Below, in pieces: positions 8,510 through 16,884 of a stretch of 56,811 nt of DNA. The stretch's first letter is position 1. Each line of letters opens with the position of its first letter. The DNA comes from Chryseobacterium sp. Leaf201 (GTDB taxonomy: Bacteria; Bacteroidota; Bacteroidia; Flavobacteriales; Weeksellaceae). Below the pieces are notes generated by a model. The model was not told the origin of the DNA and searched no databases. It was given only the letters and a program-made list of their open reading frames with translations. The position numbers and the translations under genes are program-made. The DNA is taken from positions 1 to 56,811 of the forward strand of contig NZ_LMKA01000054.1 in NCBI RefSeq assembly GCF_001421435.1, read 5' to 3'.

Positions 8510-9049
8510 TTATTCGATGCTGACGGTGAAACTTCCTTTTGTATTTCCGGAAGCCATATTGCTTTTACCGATAATCAGCCATACCTCCCCTTTTTCTTTT
8601 ACGTCGTAGGTGATCTCTCTTCCGAAAGGACCGTCATAATCTCCGTTCGGCAGCCTGATCTGATTGAACCTGATATTAAAATCCTTTTGATTCGTTGATA
8701 TTTTAGCCTTGATATTCGGCTTGCTGAAACCTGTTATTTTAAGCGTAAATTCCTGTCCGTCTTCAGTAAATTCTTCTCCCAAAGTAACAGGAAGCTGTTC
8801 TGCATCTACCGTTCTGGTAATTTTTCCTTCTTTCACGTCCCTCATCACTCCTGTTTTCAGGACTTCTTTGGTTTTCGGGGCATTGTTGATCACAGAATCC
8901 TTTATCCTCAATGCAGCAGAATCTGTTTTTTCCGGAACCGCAGGCTGTTCTGAAACCACCGATGAATCCCTGCTTAAAGTTTCGGAAACGGCCGGTTCTT
9001 TTTTACATGAAACAATAATCAGCGGGATGAGCAGTAAGGATTTTTTCAT
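8510..9049 (-). CDS. Hypothetical lipoprotein
   Basis: The 179-aa protein has a very short lipoprotein signal (LIIVSCKKEP). A low-complexity, charged Ser/Pro/Glu-rich spacer of about 70 residues precedes a C-terminal beta-rich domain (EEFTEDGQEFTLKITGF ... GSFTVSIE). No catalytic motif is seen. The spacer suggests a tethered periplasmic domain. No family is recognised. Confidence 0.7.
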   Translation of the reverse strand: MKKSLLLIPLIIVSCKKEPAVSETLSRDSSVVSEQPAVPEKTDSAALRIKDSVINNAPKTKEVLKTGVMRDVKEGKITRTVDAEQLPVTLGEEFTEDGQEFTLKITGFSKPNIKAKISTNQKDFNIRFNQIRLPNGDYDGPFGREITYDVKEKGEVWLIIGKSNMASGNTKGSFTVSIE

Positions 9050-9325
9050 AATATTTTTTTTATAAACTGTTTAAATTTCTCTTTTAGTATCACACTATAA
9101 CTTTTGCAGCAATTGAAATTTAAACATATTGACCATAAAGCCTTTTTGACTTTGAGTATACAGATCAGCTAAAACTGTTCCATCCACAGGATTTTAATAT
9201 TAAAAAAACGTTAGATTTTACAACCGCACCATTTTGCCACGCTCTGCAGATTAATTAAATGTTCTTATTATTTTCAGCGGATCCTGGAGTGCATTTACAA
9301 AATTCACATTCAGTATTGCATCAGG
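9050..9325. other. 276-bp gap, no gene seen
   Basis: This AT-rich gap lies between two minus-strand genes. I see no RNA gene, convincing hairpin terminator or repeat. The promoter of the lipoprotein gene ending at 8510 should lie here, but I cannot point to a consensus box. Confidence 0.4.
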
Positions 9326-10696
9326 TTAATGTAGGGTCTGATAATAGAGGATTCTGGAAAGGAACTTTTCGTTTTGCTGCGGTTTTACCTTATTCAGAAT
9401 TTCGGCTCTTAATTTTAAATCTTTCTTCTCTTCTGCATATTTCAGAAGCTGCTTTTCATTAAAGTTGATTTCATTTTGATGATATTCTGAAACAAAGTTT
9501 TGACGCTTCATATTTTCAGCAGTGATAATACCGCCCCAGTTGATATAGCTGCAGATGAGAATTGTTGCATAGAAATACCACGCCATGGTATTGAAAAGAA
9601 AGGCATTCCTTTTCTGCAGCTGGATTTTGACGAAAGCCGTGATTAAGCCGATCAATGAAAGCACCAGAAATACATAAACCCCCAATCGCTTATAAGTAAA
9701 TCCGTAGTTGATGATATACTCTGAATTTTTTACCATGGCAGAAATAATGAGTACAGCATTCAGAACAATCCAGACTTTGGCCAGGATTTTCATCAGCCCT
9801 GCTTTCGGATCAAAATTAAAACCGGATTTGAAATAAAACATAATCACTAAAATGGCCATTATGATGGACAGGATCACTGCATTTACCCTTTCGTGGGTTT
9901 CTTCTGAAAGCTGGCCCGGCGTTTTTGCCGTTTCATAAAACTGTTCATAATTGTAAGTGGCAATAAAAAATATAAGCAGGATATTGAGGGTGAAAAAAGA
10001 AATTACACCGCTCATTCTCTCAGCATCCAGATCAAGAAAAGAATACGTTGGTTTCAGGTTTTTATCCCTTGTTTTGAAATCATTATCCAGGATGGAGTTG
10101 CTTTTGTAGATTAATTTTTCCACGGCATAATTCCAGTAATTAAATGCAATGAAAAATCCTAACACAATCATGCAGATCAGCTGCCAGAAATTAATATCAA
10201 TTTCCACATTGGTAAACAGACCGGCAAAATGGTCGCTTCCCGCAGAATAAACCCCAAAGAAAACAGAAACCAGGATAAGGGGAATCAGGAAAAAAGCCAG
10301 TGTCTTCTGCCAAAGCCCAGAGACATTCCTTTTGGGCAGCCACTCATCAAAACTGAAGAACCTGCACAATGCCGTAAAACCGTTAACAATAACTACCGGA
10401 ACCAATAAAAGGATTTTCATCCTTCTGTTTTTAGACCGGTAGCCTAATAATAAAAGGGAACTTACCACCGCCAGCAAGGAAGGGAAATCTCCGTACCACG
10501 CAAATGCTGCACTTGACAGAATACTGGTTACGAAAAGTAAAATAAAGGTTTTTAACCTGTTCCTTACCGGGGTTCTGATAAAAGTGAGCAACGCATAGAT
10601 AATACCGATAATCCCGAGGTTCAGGCCTATATTCTGATCGTAAAATACGATCACGAACAGGGCGGTGGTAAGAAATATATAGTGATGTGTTTTCAT
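9326..10696 (-). CDS. Multi-pass membrane protein, DUF4153/DUF4173-like
   Basis: The 456-aa protein has about ten hydrophobic helices throughout and a soluble C-terminal tail of ~70 residues rich in Lys/Glu. The arrangement (FFGVYSAGSDHFAGLF region followed by paired helices) resembles the DUF4153/DUF4173 family, whose function is unknown. It is the last gene of a minus-strand membrane-protein operon, 12 bp after the 96-aa membrane protein gene. The family assignment is from memory of the pattern and is uncertain. Confidence 0.7.
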   Translation of the reverse strand: MKTHHYIFLTTALFVIVFYDQNIGLNLGIIGIIYALLTFIRTPVRNRLKTFILLFVTSILSSAAFAWYGDFPSLLAVVSSLLLLGYRSKNRRMKILLLVPVVIVNGFTALCRFFSFDEWLPKRNVSGLWQKTLAFFLIPLILVSVFFGVYSAGSDHFAGLFTNVEIDINFWQLICMIVLGFFIAFNYWNYAVEKLIYKSNSILDNDFKTRDKNLKPTYSFLDLDAERMSGVISFFTLNILLIFFIATYNYEQFYETAKTPGQLSEETHERVNAVILSIIMAILVIMFYFKSGFNFDPKAGLMKILAKVWIVLNAVLIISAMVKNSEYIINYGFTYKRLGVYVFLVLSLIGLITAFVKIQLQKRNAFLFNTMAWYFYATILICSYINWGGIITAENMKRQNFVSEYHQNEINFNEKQLLKYAEEKKDLKLRAEILNKVKPQQNEKFLSRILYYQTLH

Positions 10697-10708
10697 GATT
10701 TTTAAGAT

Positions 10709-10999
10709 TTATAATTGAATAAAGATGAAGAGATACAGTAATGCGACCGGAATATTAAAGAGAATGAGGAGCGCAGAATTTCCGTGGGACTTTTTATCTG
10801 TCACATCGGTGACGAAAATTAACAGTTCAGAAAAAAACACGATTAAATTAAAAATACATGCTGCTATTACATAATAAAAACCCATCCAGGCAAAAAAAAC
10901 CGATTGCGTCATCAGAAATCCTAACAGAATAACCGTTCCGAATATCCATGAGATCAGAAATGTATTCTTTCCCATCGGGTTAAACTTTATATTTTTCAT
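10709..10999 (-). CDS. Small membrane protein (paralogue A)
   Basis: The 96-aa protein has three predicted transmembrane helices. It aligns over its full length with the 99-aa protein at 11492-11791: both have GK..F.IS, then G...L.G..(M/I)T, FA.MG/CGY, NL.V and finally NIP(V/I)A..Y. The two therefore look like duplicated genes flanking the Coq4-like gene. Gaps are 3 bp upstream and 12 bp downstream, so it belongs to one operon. Function unknown. Confidence 0.75.
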   Translation of the reverse strand: MKNIKFNPMGKNTFLISWIFGTVILLGFLMTQSVFFAWMGFYYVIAACIFNLIVFFSELLIFVTDVTDKKSHGNSALLILFNIPVALLYLFIFIQL

Positions 11000-11002
11000 G
11001 AT

Positions 11003-11488
11003 TTAATATAAAACCGGTGTATTTTTCTGCTGGATAAAATCTTTCAGGTTTTCGAAATTCTGCCAGAGAAGTGCTTCAAAATCCCAATGGTAAAACGGAC
11101 GCATATTTTTACCTTTCTGATACGCTTTGATGTATATTTTGTAATATTCCGGCAAAATCACAGAGCCTAAAACGATGGCTGCCAAAAGATGGGCGTTCAG
11201 TTTTCCGTTTCCGAGAAGAAGGAACTGCATGGCGATTTCATCTTCAAAACAGGTTCCGCATCCGGTAATCAGATGGTGAACATCATGATCTTCCATTTTA
11301 GGAATCATGGTAAAACCGTGTTTCCTGTAAAATTCTCCAAGTTTTCTGCCCAAAGAATCTTCCTGAAATTCCAGCAGCTGTTTTTCTGTAAACTGCCACT
11401 GCCTTTTCTTTTTCTTGAAATATTTCCTGTATAATTTTTGTGTTTTATCATACACAAAAAGAAGAAATTGAACACGTATTTTTTTCAT
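11003..11488 (-). CDS. Coq4-like family protein
   Basis: The 161-aa protein contains the Coq4 metal-site signature HDVHH followed by an acidic residue about 11 positions on (HDVHHLITG ... CFEDE) and the family-like C-terminal stretch AYQKGKNMRPFYHWDFEALLW. Coq4 acts in ubiquinone assembly in mitochondria, but flavobacteria make menaquinone, so a ubiquinone role is unlikely. The N-terminus is basic (KKKKRQWQF). It sits with 3-bp gaps between two paralogous small membrane proteins, suggesting a membrane-associated job with them. Confidence 0.75.
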   Translation of the reverse strand: MKKIRVQFLLFVYDKTQKLYRKYFKKKKRQWQFTEKQLLEFQEDSLGRKLGEFYRKHGFTMIPKMEDHDVHHLITGCGTCFEDEIAMQFLLLGNGKLNAHLLAAIVLGSVILPEYYKIYIKAYQKGKNMRPFYHWDFEALLWQNFENLKDFIQQKNTPVLY

Positions 11489-11491
11489 AGT

Positions 11492-11791
11492 TTAGATATT
11501 TAAAAGTGAAATTCCTACATAGAAATATATAATTGCAATAGGAATGTTAATGCAAATGATCATCGAAGCTTTCATGCAGATTTTGAGTTGGGATTTATTG
11601 ATTAATCCGTAAATCACCAAACATAAGATAACTAACAAATTTATTATCGTACCGAAAATCAACAGGAGATAACCACACATCGCAAATGCATCATTCTTTG
11701 TAATAACATATCCGAAAAGGCAGATATTTCCCAATAAAAAAGAAATCCAGAAGAATGATTTTCCGATTAATAAAATATTTTTTTCTTTCAT
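11492..11791 (-). CDS. Small membrane protein (paralogue B)
   Basis: The 99-aa protein has three predicted transmembrane helices and is a divergent paralogue of the 96-aa protein on the other side of the Coq4-like gene. It is 3 bp upstream of the Coq4-like gene and 4 bp downstream of the metallophosphoesterase remnant. No named family is recognised. Confidence 0.72.
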   Translation of the reverse strand: MKEKNILLIGKSFFWISFLLGNICLFGYVITKNDAFAMCGYLLLIFGTIINLLVILCLVIYGLINKSQLKICMKASMIICINIPIAIIYFYVGISLLNI

Positions 11792-11795
11792 AATA

Positions 11796-12635
11796 TTAAG
11801 ACTGAGTTAAAGTGAAAACTGTAATTTCCGGGCGCACCATAAAACGGACCTGAAAAGAATGTCCCAGCGCTCGGTTGATGTAGAGCATCCTTCCGTCCTG
11901 CAGATTAACTTCGCCGGAGATATAATTCCGGTTTTTCACAGGAACAAGCGGCGTAATTATACCGGGAATCCTGCATTGCCCGCCGTGGGTATGCCCGCTT
12001 AAAATCCAGCCCCGGTAACCGTTCCAGATATTCAGATCACACGCATCGGGATTATGGCAAAGAATGATATTCGCTTTTGAAGGATCATAATTTCCCATTA
12101 CTGTTTCCGGAGCAAAATTGGGCGACCAAAGATCTTCGAAACCGATGAAATGCAATCCGTGACTTTCTTCCTGATCATTTCTCAGCATCTTCATTCCGGA
12201 ATTTTCTGCTATTCGACAGACATTTTCGGCAACATCTGCTTCACTCCAGTCGGTTCCGTAATCATGGTTGCCAAGAATCCCAAAGGTTCCCAGCTTTCCT
12301 AAAACTGCGTGATGCAGTACTTTTTTAAGGTCTTCTCTTTCTTCAGCATTTCCGTGATTTACAAAATCACCTGTGTATACGACGAAATCCGGGCTGTATT
12401 TTTTTGCTTTCTGAAAAGAATCGATCAGAAAATTCCAGTCAAAACGGTCTCCCACATGTAAATCTGAAATCTACATTACGACTTTACCTTCCAAATCGTA
12501 AGGCAAATTTTTAACAGGGAGTTTTCTTTCCACAAATTCCAGCCAGAACGGTTCGATCTGCCATGAATACAGCATGGGAAAAGCACCGATGAGGGAAAGC
12601 TGCGCCAGTCTTTTCAAAAATGTTTTCCTGTTCAT
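11796..12635 (-). pseudogene. Metallophosphoesterase interrupted by in-frame TAG
   Basis: From ATG 12635 the frame encodes MNRKTFLKRLAQLSL and on to GKVVM, then TAG at 12473-12471, then continues in the same frame with ISDLHVGDRFD and the whole calcineurin-like domain: GDFVNHG, GNHD, LCHNPDACD, SGHTHGGQ. Relatives usually have Gln before ISDLHVG, so a single C-to-T change (CAG to TAG) explains it. Intact, it would be ~279 aa, an N-terminally anchored YkuE/LpxG-like phosphatase. Reinitiation at GTG 12455 would make 219 aa lacking the first metal ligands (the D and H of DLH). It is probably inactive unless the amber is read through or is a sequencing error. Confidence 0.85.
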
Positions 12636-12688
12636 TTGTAATTACTGTTTTTTTTGAAATCTACAGTTTAACAATATGCAGTCTAATT

Positions 12689-12979
12689 TCAGCTTCCCGC
12701 AACCGGGCTTCCGAAAATTCCCACTGCAAGTTCAACCCATACCATAGCCAGCACCAGAATTATGGCTGCGGAAACCATTAATTTATACCGAAGGGATTTC
12801 TTTGATCTGATGACCAGGTTGATAAAAGAAGCAGTTCCGAAAAGCAATGCTGCCGCAATGATAAAATCGAAGGGCGACCAGTTCCACCCTTCTACAAAAA
12901 GGTTTCCGAAAACTGCTGCGACTAATAATACAAACGGCACCGCGAAAATAATGGTTGATTTTTCTTTTTCTGTTGTCAT
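12689..12979 (-). CDS. Small integral membrane protein
   Basis: From ATG 12979 (MTTEKEKS) the protein is 96 aa with about three transmembrane helices (FAVPFVLLVAAVFG; FIIAAALLFGTASFINLVI; MVSAAIILVLAMVWVELAV). A longer start at 13018 adds 13 residues of Lys-rich sequence without further support. It lies between the HTH_34-type regulator and the broken phosphoesterase on the same strand. No named family is recognised. Confidence 0.7.
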   Translation of the reverse strand: MTTEKEKSTIIFAVPFVLLVAAVFGNLFVEGWNWSPFDFIIAAALLFGTASFINLVIRSKKSLRYKLMVSAAIILVLAMVWVELAVGIFGSPVAGS

Positions 12980-13046
12980 AATTCTAAGTTTTATATTTAA
13001 AAGTACTTTGCTTTTCAAAGTTAAATGATAAAAAAATTTAGTTCTT

Positions 13047-13337
13047 TTATCTTCCTAATAATTTCTCCAGCATATCCAGGTGTTCGGTAAAAGCTTCCCG
13101 TCCTTTTTGTGTCACGCGGTAAGAAGTCCGGGGTTTTTTCCCGACAAACTCCTTTTTCACTTCAATATAAGCGGATTTTTCCAATGCAGTGCTGTGGCTG
13201 GCGAGGTTTCCGTCGGTAATTTCCAACAGGCTTTTCATTTCAGGGAAATCAACCCAGTCGTTAACCATAAGAACAGACATAATGCCCAGTCTTACACGGC
13301 TTTCGAATTCTTTATTGAGTTGATTTATATTGATCAT
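13047..13337 (-). CDS. Winged-helix regulator (HTH_34 type)
   Basis: The 96-aa single-domain protein is a winged helix of the MarR/PadR-like HTH_34 class: ESRVRLGIMSVLMVNDWVDF, the recognition helix region TDGNLASHSTALEKSAYIEV and the wing GKKPRTSYRVTQKGREA. Such proteins act as dimeric repressors of neighbouring membrane-protein genes in Bacteroidetes. The neighbours on both sides encode membrane proteins in the same orientation, so local autoregulation is likely (inference). No operator is evident. Confidence 0.87.
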   Translation of the reverse strand: MININQLNKEFESRVRLGIMSVLMVNDWVDFPEMKSLLEITDGNLASHSTALEKSAYIEVKKEFVGKKPRTSYRVTQKGREAFTEHLDMLEKLLGR

Positions 13338-13399
13338 AATCGGATTACAATTTACAGCACATCTGAAAATAATTTTAGGTGCATCTTATTCTTATGTTG

Positions 13400-14017
13400 T
13401 TATTTATATTTCCTGTGCATAATCATGCCATACACAATATGCAGGATGCCGAAACCGATTGTCCAGAACAGCAGTCCCCATCCCAGAATGAATAAGGAGA
13501 TAAATCCCAATACGATCTGGCAGTAACCCAGGTATTTTATATCGGTCAGCGTATATCTTTCCGCACTTACCAAAGCCAAGCCGTAAAAGATCAGCGTTGC
13601 CGGAGCCACAAAAACAAAAAGGTGATGATAAAGAAGAGCCAGACAGAATATACCACCTGAGACCAACGGCACGGCAAAGGTAATCAACAGGCGCCGTGTT
13701 GTAGCATCCCAGATTTTCAGTCCTTTCTTTCTGCTTTTATCAGCGGTAAAAATATATCCGCTGAGCAAGGCCACCAACAGAATCAAAGTTCCTACCAGTA
13801 CAAGTTCCTTTGTCAGAGCGGGCCCGAAAATATTTCTTTCTCCATTAAAATAATCAATTCCCTCTCTTTTAAAAACAAAATATACATAACTGGCACCAAT
13901 AATAGCTGCCAAACCTGCTACCACTCCGGATAAGCCACTCAGAGAAATAAATCTGGAGGAGCGTTCCATCATAGAACGGATATGTGATAAGTCTTCGTGA
14001 TAGTTTTTTGAATCCAT
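13400..14017 (-). CDS. Membrane protein paired with HTH_34 regulator
   Basis: From ATG 14017 (MDSKNYHEDLSHIRSMMERS) the protein has 205 aa. A short cytoplasmic amphipathic helix is followed by about six transmembrane segments. The upstream in-frame ATG at 14038 adds seven residues and is less likely. The gene precedes the winged-helix regulator, an arrangement I recall as recurrent in flavobacteria. Function unknown. Confidence 0.75.
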   Translation of the reverse strand: MDSKNYHEDLSHIRSMMERSSRFISLSGLSGVVAGLAAIIGASYVYFVFKREGIDYFNGERNIFGPALTKELVLVGTLILLVALLSGYIFTADKSRKKGLKIWDATTRRLLITFAVPLVSGGIFCLALLYHHLFVFVAPATLIFYGLALVSAERYTLTDIKYLGYCQIVLGFISLFILGWGLLFWTIGFGILHIVYGMIMHRKYK

Positions 14018-14147
14018 ATAAAGAACTTTGAATTGCAAAGTTATAATTAAATTTTAGATCTCAAAATATTTTTTACAATTTTTATCCGGCTTCTAATTCT
14101 GACTGTTTAATTATTTAACTTTAAAAAAAATCTGTTATTCAGAAGAT

Positions 14148-14951
14148 ATGAAAAGATTTCTAAAGATTCTACTGATATTATTCGGCTTCATTTTCGGGAT
14201 TATAGCAGCAGTCATTATTGCATGGAATGTTTCAAGCTCATTGAGAAAAAAGAAAGCGGAAGAAGATTCTATTGCCTATTCGGAAAAATGCGATTCTGTT
14301 CCGTTCATTACAGAACAGCCGGAAATCAGATTTGCAGACTTCAGTACAAAAGAAATAAGTACACTTACATTTCAGATTTTACGGAATCAAAAGCTGATCA
14401 AAGATTCAACCATCAAAACCGGTCTTAAAGAAAATTCACTGATGTCTGTAAAGATTCCATACAGAAAATTCCTTAAAAGCGATACTCTTGTGGTGACTAC
14501 GAGAAACCATCTGAAATTTTATATTTCAGGATATCATCACATTGCAGGTCTCCATTATTCGATGATGGGTTATACCGGAGGTTATGAGTGCTTACTGTCC
14601 GAAAGCTGTACTATTAATAAAAACGAAAGCAATGGAGTCATTTCAAAAGAGCAGGCATGGCTGGAAACAGAAAAAGAAAACAGGGTAAAAATCATCAACC
14701 CTCAAAGTGAAGAATATGAAGCAGTATCCAGGCGCTCGAAAATAAATAAGGACATGGCAAGCTATATATTTCAGAATAACAGGAAAAATAAGCACTGGAT
14801 GTCTGAAATTCTGTGTGGAATGGAAATCCAGCGAAACGGAAGATTTTATATTTTTATGGAGGAAAGGGAAGATTCCGGAAATAAAGACATCATTAAAATC
14901 AATGCTGAAACGGGAAGTTACAGAAGATATACCGATTATCCCTTCCATTAA
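14148..14951 (+). CDS. Membrane-anchored hypothetical protein
   Basis: The 267-aa protein has one N-terminal transmembrane helix (FLKILLILFGFIFGIIAAVIIAW) and a ~230-residue extracytoplasmic domain with three cysteines (EKCDSV; ECLLSESC; a fourth, LCGME, is near the end). No catalytic motif or named family is recognised. It is a single gene transcribed against its neighbours and followed at once by a terminator. Confidence 0.65.
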   Translation: MKRFLKILLILFGFIFGIIAAVIIAWNVSSSLRKKKAEEDSIAYSEKCDSVPFITEQPEIRFADFSTKEISTLTFQILRNQKLIKDSTIKTGLKENSLMSVKIPYRKFLKSDTLVVTTRNHLKFYISGYHHIAGLHYSMMGYTGGYECLLSESCTINKNESNGVISKEQAWLETEKENRVKIINPQSEEYEAVSRRSKINKDMASYIFQNNRKNKHWMSEILCGMEIQRNGRFYIFMEEREDSGNKDIIKINAETGSYRRYTDYPFH

Positions 14952-14979
14952 AAAACCGCCGGATTAATCAGCGGTTTTT
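14951..14979 (+). terminator. Intrinsic terminator
   Basis: A 9-bp stem (AAAAACCGC with GCGGTTTTT) overlaps the stop region of the hypothetical gene. T-runs on both strands mean it may also serve the convergent crotonase gene. Confidence 0.8.
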
Positions 14980-15002
14980 CGTTATTCATTAAGAATATAG
15001 TA

Positions 15003-15767
15003 TTATTTTGCTCTCAGTCTTTCTTTAATAGAGGCAATATTTTTCTTGGCAGAGTCTTCAAGAATCAGGCTTGCGCTCATGTAAATTCTTGCCGGCATCA
15101 GTTCATTGAAATGTTCTGTTCCTTCCCACGAAACTTTTTTAATTAAAGCCAAAGCCTCACTGCTCCTTGAAGCCAAAGTCTCTAAAAATTTCTCCAGCTT
15201 TGCATCCATTTCTGCAATATTCTCCGAAACTGAATGATATACATTGTGTTGCTCTGCCCATGCTGCCGATCTGAAATCTGCATCAATTGCCATAGCCGAA
15301 AACTGGGATTTTCCGATTTTCCGTTCTACATACGGCCCGATTACAAACGGCCCGATCCCCAGATTGATTTCCGTTAATGCCAGTGCAGCATCTTGGGTGG
15401 CAAAACAGTAATCTGCCCCGCAGGCAATCCCGACCCCGCCACCGGTAGTCCGGCCCTGAACCCTTACCACCACAATCTTACCGCAGTTTCTCATGGCATT
15501 GAGCACTTTTGCAAAACCACCGAAAAACTGTTTTGATTTTTCCAGCTCTTCAATTTCCAGAAGCTCATCAAAACTTGCCCCGGCACAGAAAGCTTTCTCA
15601 CCTTCACTTTTTATAAGGATTGCTTTTACTTCCTCTTTTGTGCCTTCCTCCATGATGGTCTGTGCCAGCTTTTCAAGAACGGCTCCGGGAAGCGCATTGC
15701 TTTTAGGTGTTCCGAAGGTAATTTCGGCAATATGATTTCTAAGTTCTGATGTTACGGATCCGTTCAT
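15003..15767 (-). CDS. Enoyl-CoA hydratase/isomerase (methylglutaconyl-CoA hydratase-like)
   Basis: The 254-aa crotonase-fold protein has the oxyanion-hole motifs EKAFCAGASFDE and GRTTGGGVGIACGADYCFAT, a glutamate in ALTEINLGIG, and the stretch GIGPFVIGPYVERKIG. That stretch resembles the L-P-A-x-I-S-P-Y-V motif of LiuC-type methylglutaconyl-CoA hydratases of leucine catabolism. It is monocistronic and lies 5 kb from the paa cluster, which has no paaF of its own, so it could also supply an enoyl-CoA hydratase. The family call is firm; the substrate is inferred. Confidence 0.85.
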   Translation of the reverse strand: MNGSVTSELRNHIAEITFGTPKSNALPGAVLEKLAQTIMEEGTKEEVKAILIKSEGEKAFCAGASFDELLEIEELEKSKQFFGGFAKVLNAMRNCGKIVVVRVQGRTTGGGVGIACGADYCFATQDAALALTEINLGIGPFVIGPYVERKIGKSQFSAMAIDADFRSAAWAEQHNVYHSVSENIAEMDAKLEKFLETLASRSSEALALIKKVSWEGTEHFNELMPARIYMSASLILEDSAKKNIASIKERLRAK

Positions 15768-16316
15768 TCTATTATAATTGATTGTTGCAAAAATAGTAAA
15801 TAGTAGTTGTATGCACGGAATAACTTTAAAAATTAAAATTTATCTTATCTGTAAACATCCAGACATTCATTATTCGCTTTTCCTCATCTGTTTGTCGTAT
15901 TCCAATTCCGCTCTCTTCATAAAAAATTATGAAATATTCTTATCAAATAAAGCTGTTTAAAAAAGCTGTCTACTGTAATCAAACCCGCCATGCAAAAGAA
16001 TTTATAAAATATTAACTTTTCAATAAAACACACTACTTTTCATATTTCAATATTCAATAAAAACATATAATTATCAATAATTCAAATATAACATGAAATT
16101 AATGTTAATTAATATACACAATAATGTGATTTATTAATACCTTTACAGCCTATCCGTAGAAATACGTAATCTGTAATTTGGTATTTTCTACGCTATAGCA
16201 GGACGGTTGATTGTTGTTACTTTGGCTTGTCAATAAGACATCAATATACATATTACGGCGGTATCCGAAAAGCCGGTAAGAGAGTAGGAACATTTAAAAC
16301 TGAAAAATATATTATT
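15768..16316. other. AT-rich gap with divergent regulatory DNA
   Basis: This 549-bp gap lies between the divergent crotonase gene and the first tail-collar gene. Most of it is very AT-rich without coding sense. I see one clear structure, the dyad at 16155-16192. The stretch 16227-16316 is open in frame with the tail-collar gene, but its residues do not resemble that family. Confidence 0.5.
16155..16192. promoter_or_regulatory. Dyad upstream of tail-collar genes
   Basis: The arms CGTAGAAATAC (16155-16165) and GTATTTTCTACG (16181-16192) are complementary except for one bulged base, with a 15-nt spacer containing a second GTAAT. It lies ~125 bp upstream of the first tail-collar start. It could be an operator or a 5'-leader hairpin; no T-run follows on the plus strand, so a terminator is unlikely. 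Confidence 0.45.
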
Positions 16317-16847
16317 ATGGACGATGAATTAATGGGAGTCATTAAGACTTTCGCGGGAAATTTCGCACCAAGAGGTTACATGTTATGTAACGGAGCTTTA
16401 TTAAGTATTGCACAATATTCAGCTCTTTATTCAATTTTAGGAACTACGTACGGAGGTGACGGACAGACAACATTTGCCTTACCGAACCTGAACGGGCGCT
16501 CTCCTATCGGTGCAGGAAATCCTTATGTTCTAGGACAAGTGGGAGGAACTACACAAAATACAATAATGGTTCAAAACCTGCCAAGTTTCAGCAGCCAACT
16601 GAAAGTTTCGAATTCTAATGCTAATACAGCAACACCTGCAGCATCTGCTTCAATTGCTATTACAGGAACACAGGAAGGAAGAGATTTTACGGCAGTACCA
16701 AGTTTTACAGATGCTGCACCAGATACAGTTCTTAATCCGCAATCTGTATTGTTTATAGGCCAGAATATCCCTGTCAACAATATGTCTCCTTACCTTGGAT
16801 TAACCTATATCATCTGTGTAGAAGGCATTTATCCTTCAAGACCATAA
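16317..16847 (+). CDS. Phage tail-collar (Mdp-like) protein 1
   Basis: From ATG 16317 (MDDELMGVIKTFAG) the protein has 176 aa. The N-terminus is a tail-collar domain with the family signature: GYMLCNGALLS, YGGDGQTTFALPNLNGRSPIG. A C-terminal beta-rich part ends YIICVEGIYPSRP. I chose this start because it matches the paralogue 3' of it exactly; the upstream extension to 16227 is Arg/Tyr-rich and unrelated. Collar-domain proteins of this stand-alone kind (microcystin-dependent protein family) occur outside prophages and have no established role. No other phage genes are nearby. Confidence 0.85.
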   Translation: MDDELMGVIKTFAGNFAPRGYMLCNGALLSIAQYSALYSILGTTYGGDGQTTFALPNLNGRSPIGAGNPYVLGQVGGTTQNTIMVQNLPSFSSQLKVSNSNANTATPAASASIAITGTQEGRDFTAVPSFTDAAPDTVLNPQSVLFIGQNIPVNNMSPYLGLTYIICVEGIYPSRP

Positions 16848-16884
16848 TTATAACAAATATTGCTAATCATCAAATACAACAATC

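Noticed and set aside
11003..11488. Ubiquinone biosynthesis gene
   Set aside because: No other ubiquinone genes are seen and this type of organism uses menaquinone. The family resemblance alone does not support that pathway.
11796..12455. A complete 219-aa phosphoesterase starting at GTG
   Set aside because: This start falls inside the conserved ISDLHVGD motif and removes metal ligands. The same frame continues upstream beyond a TAG, so an interrupted longer gene is the better reading.
16227..16316. Longer start for the first tail-collar protein
   Set aside because: The added 30 residues are unlike the family, and the paralogue begins exactly at MDDEL. The extension is probably leader DNA that happens to be open.
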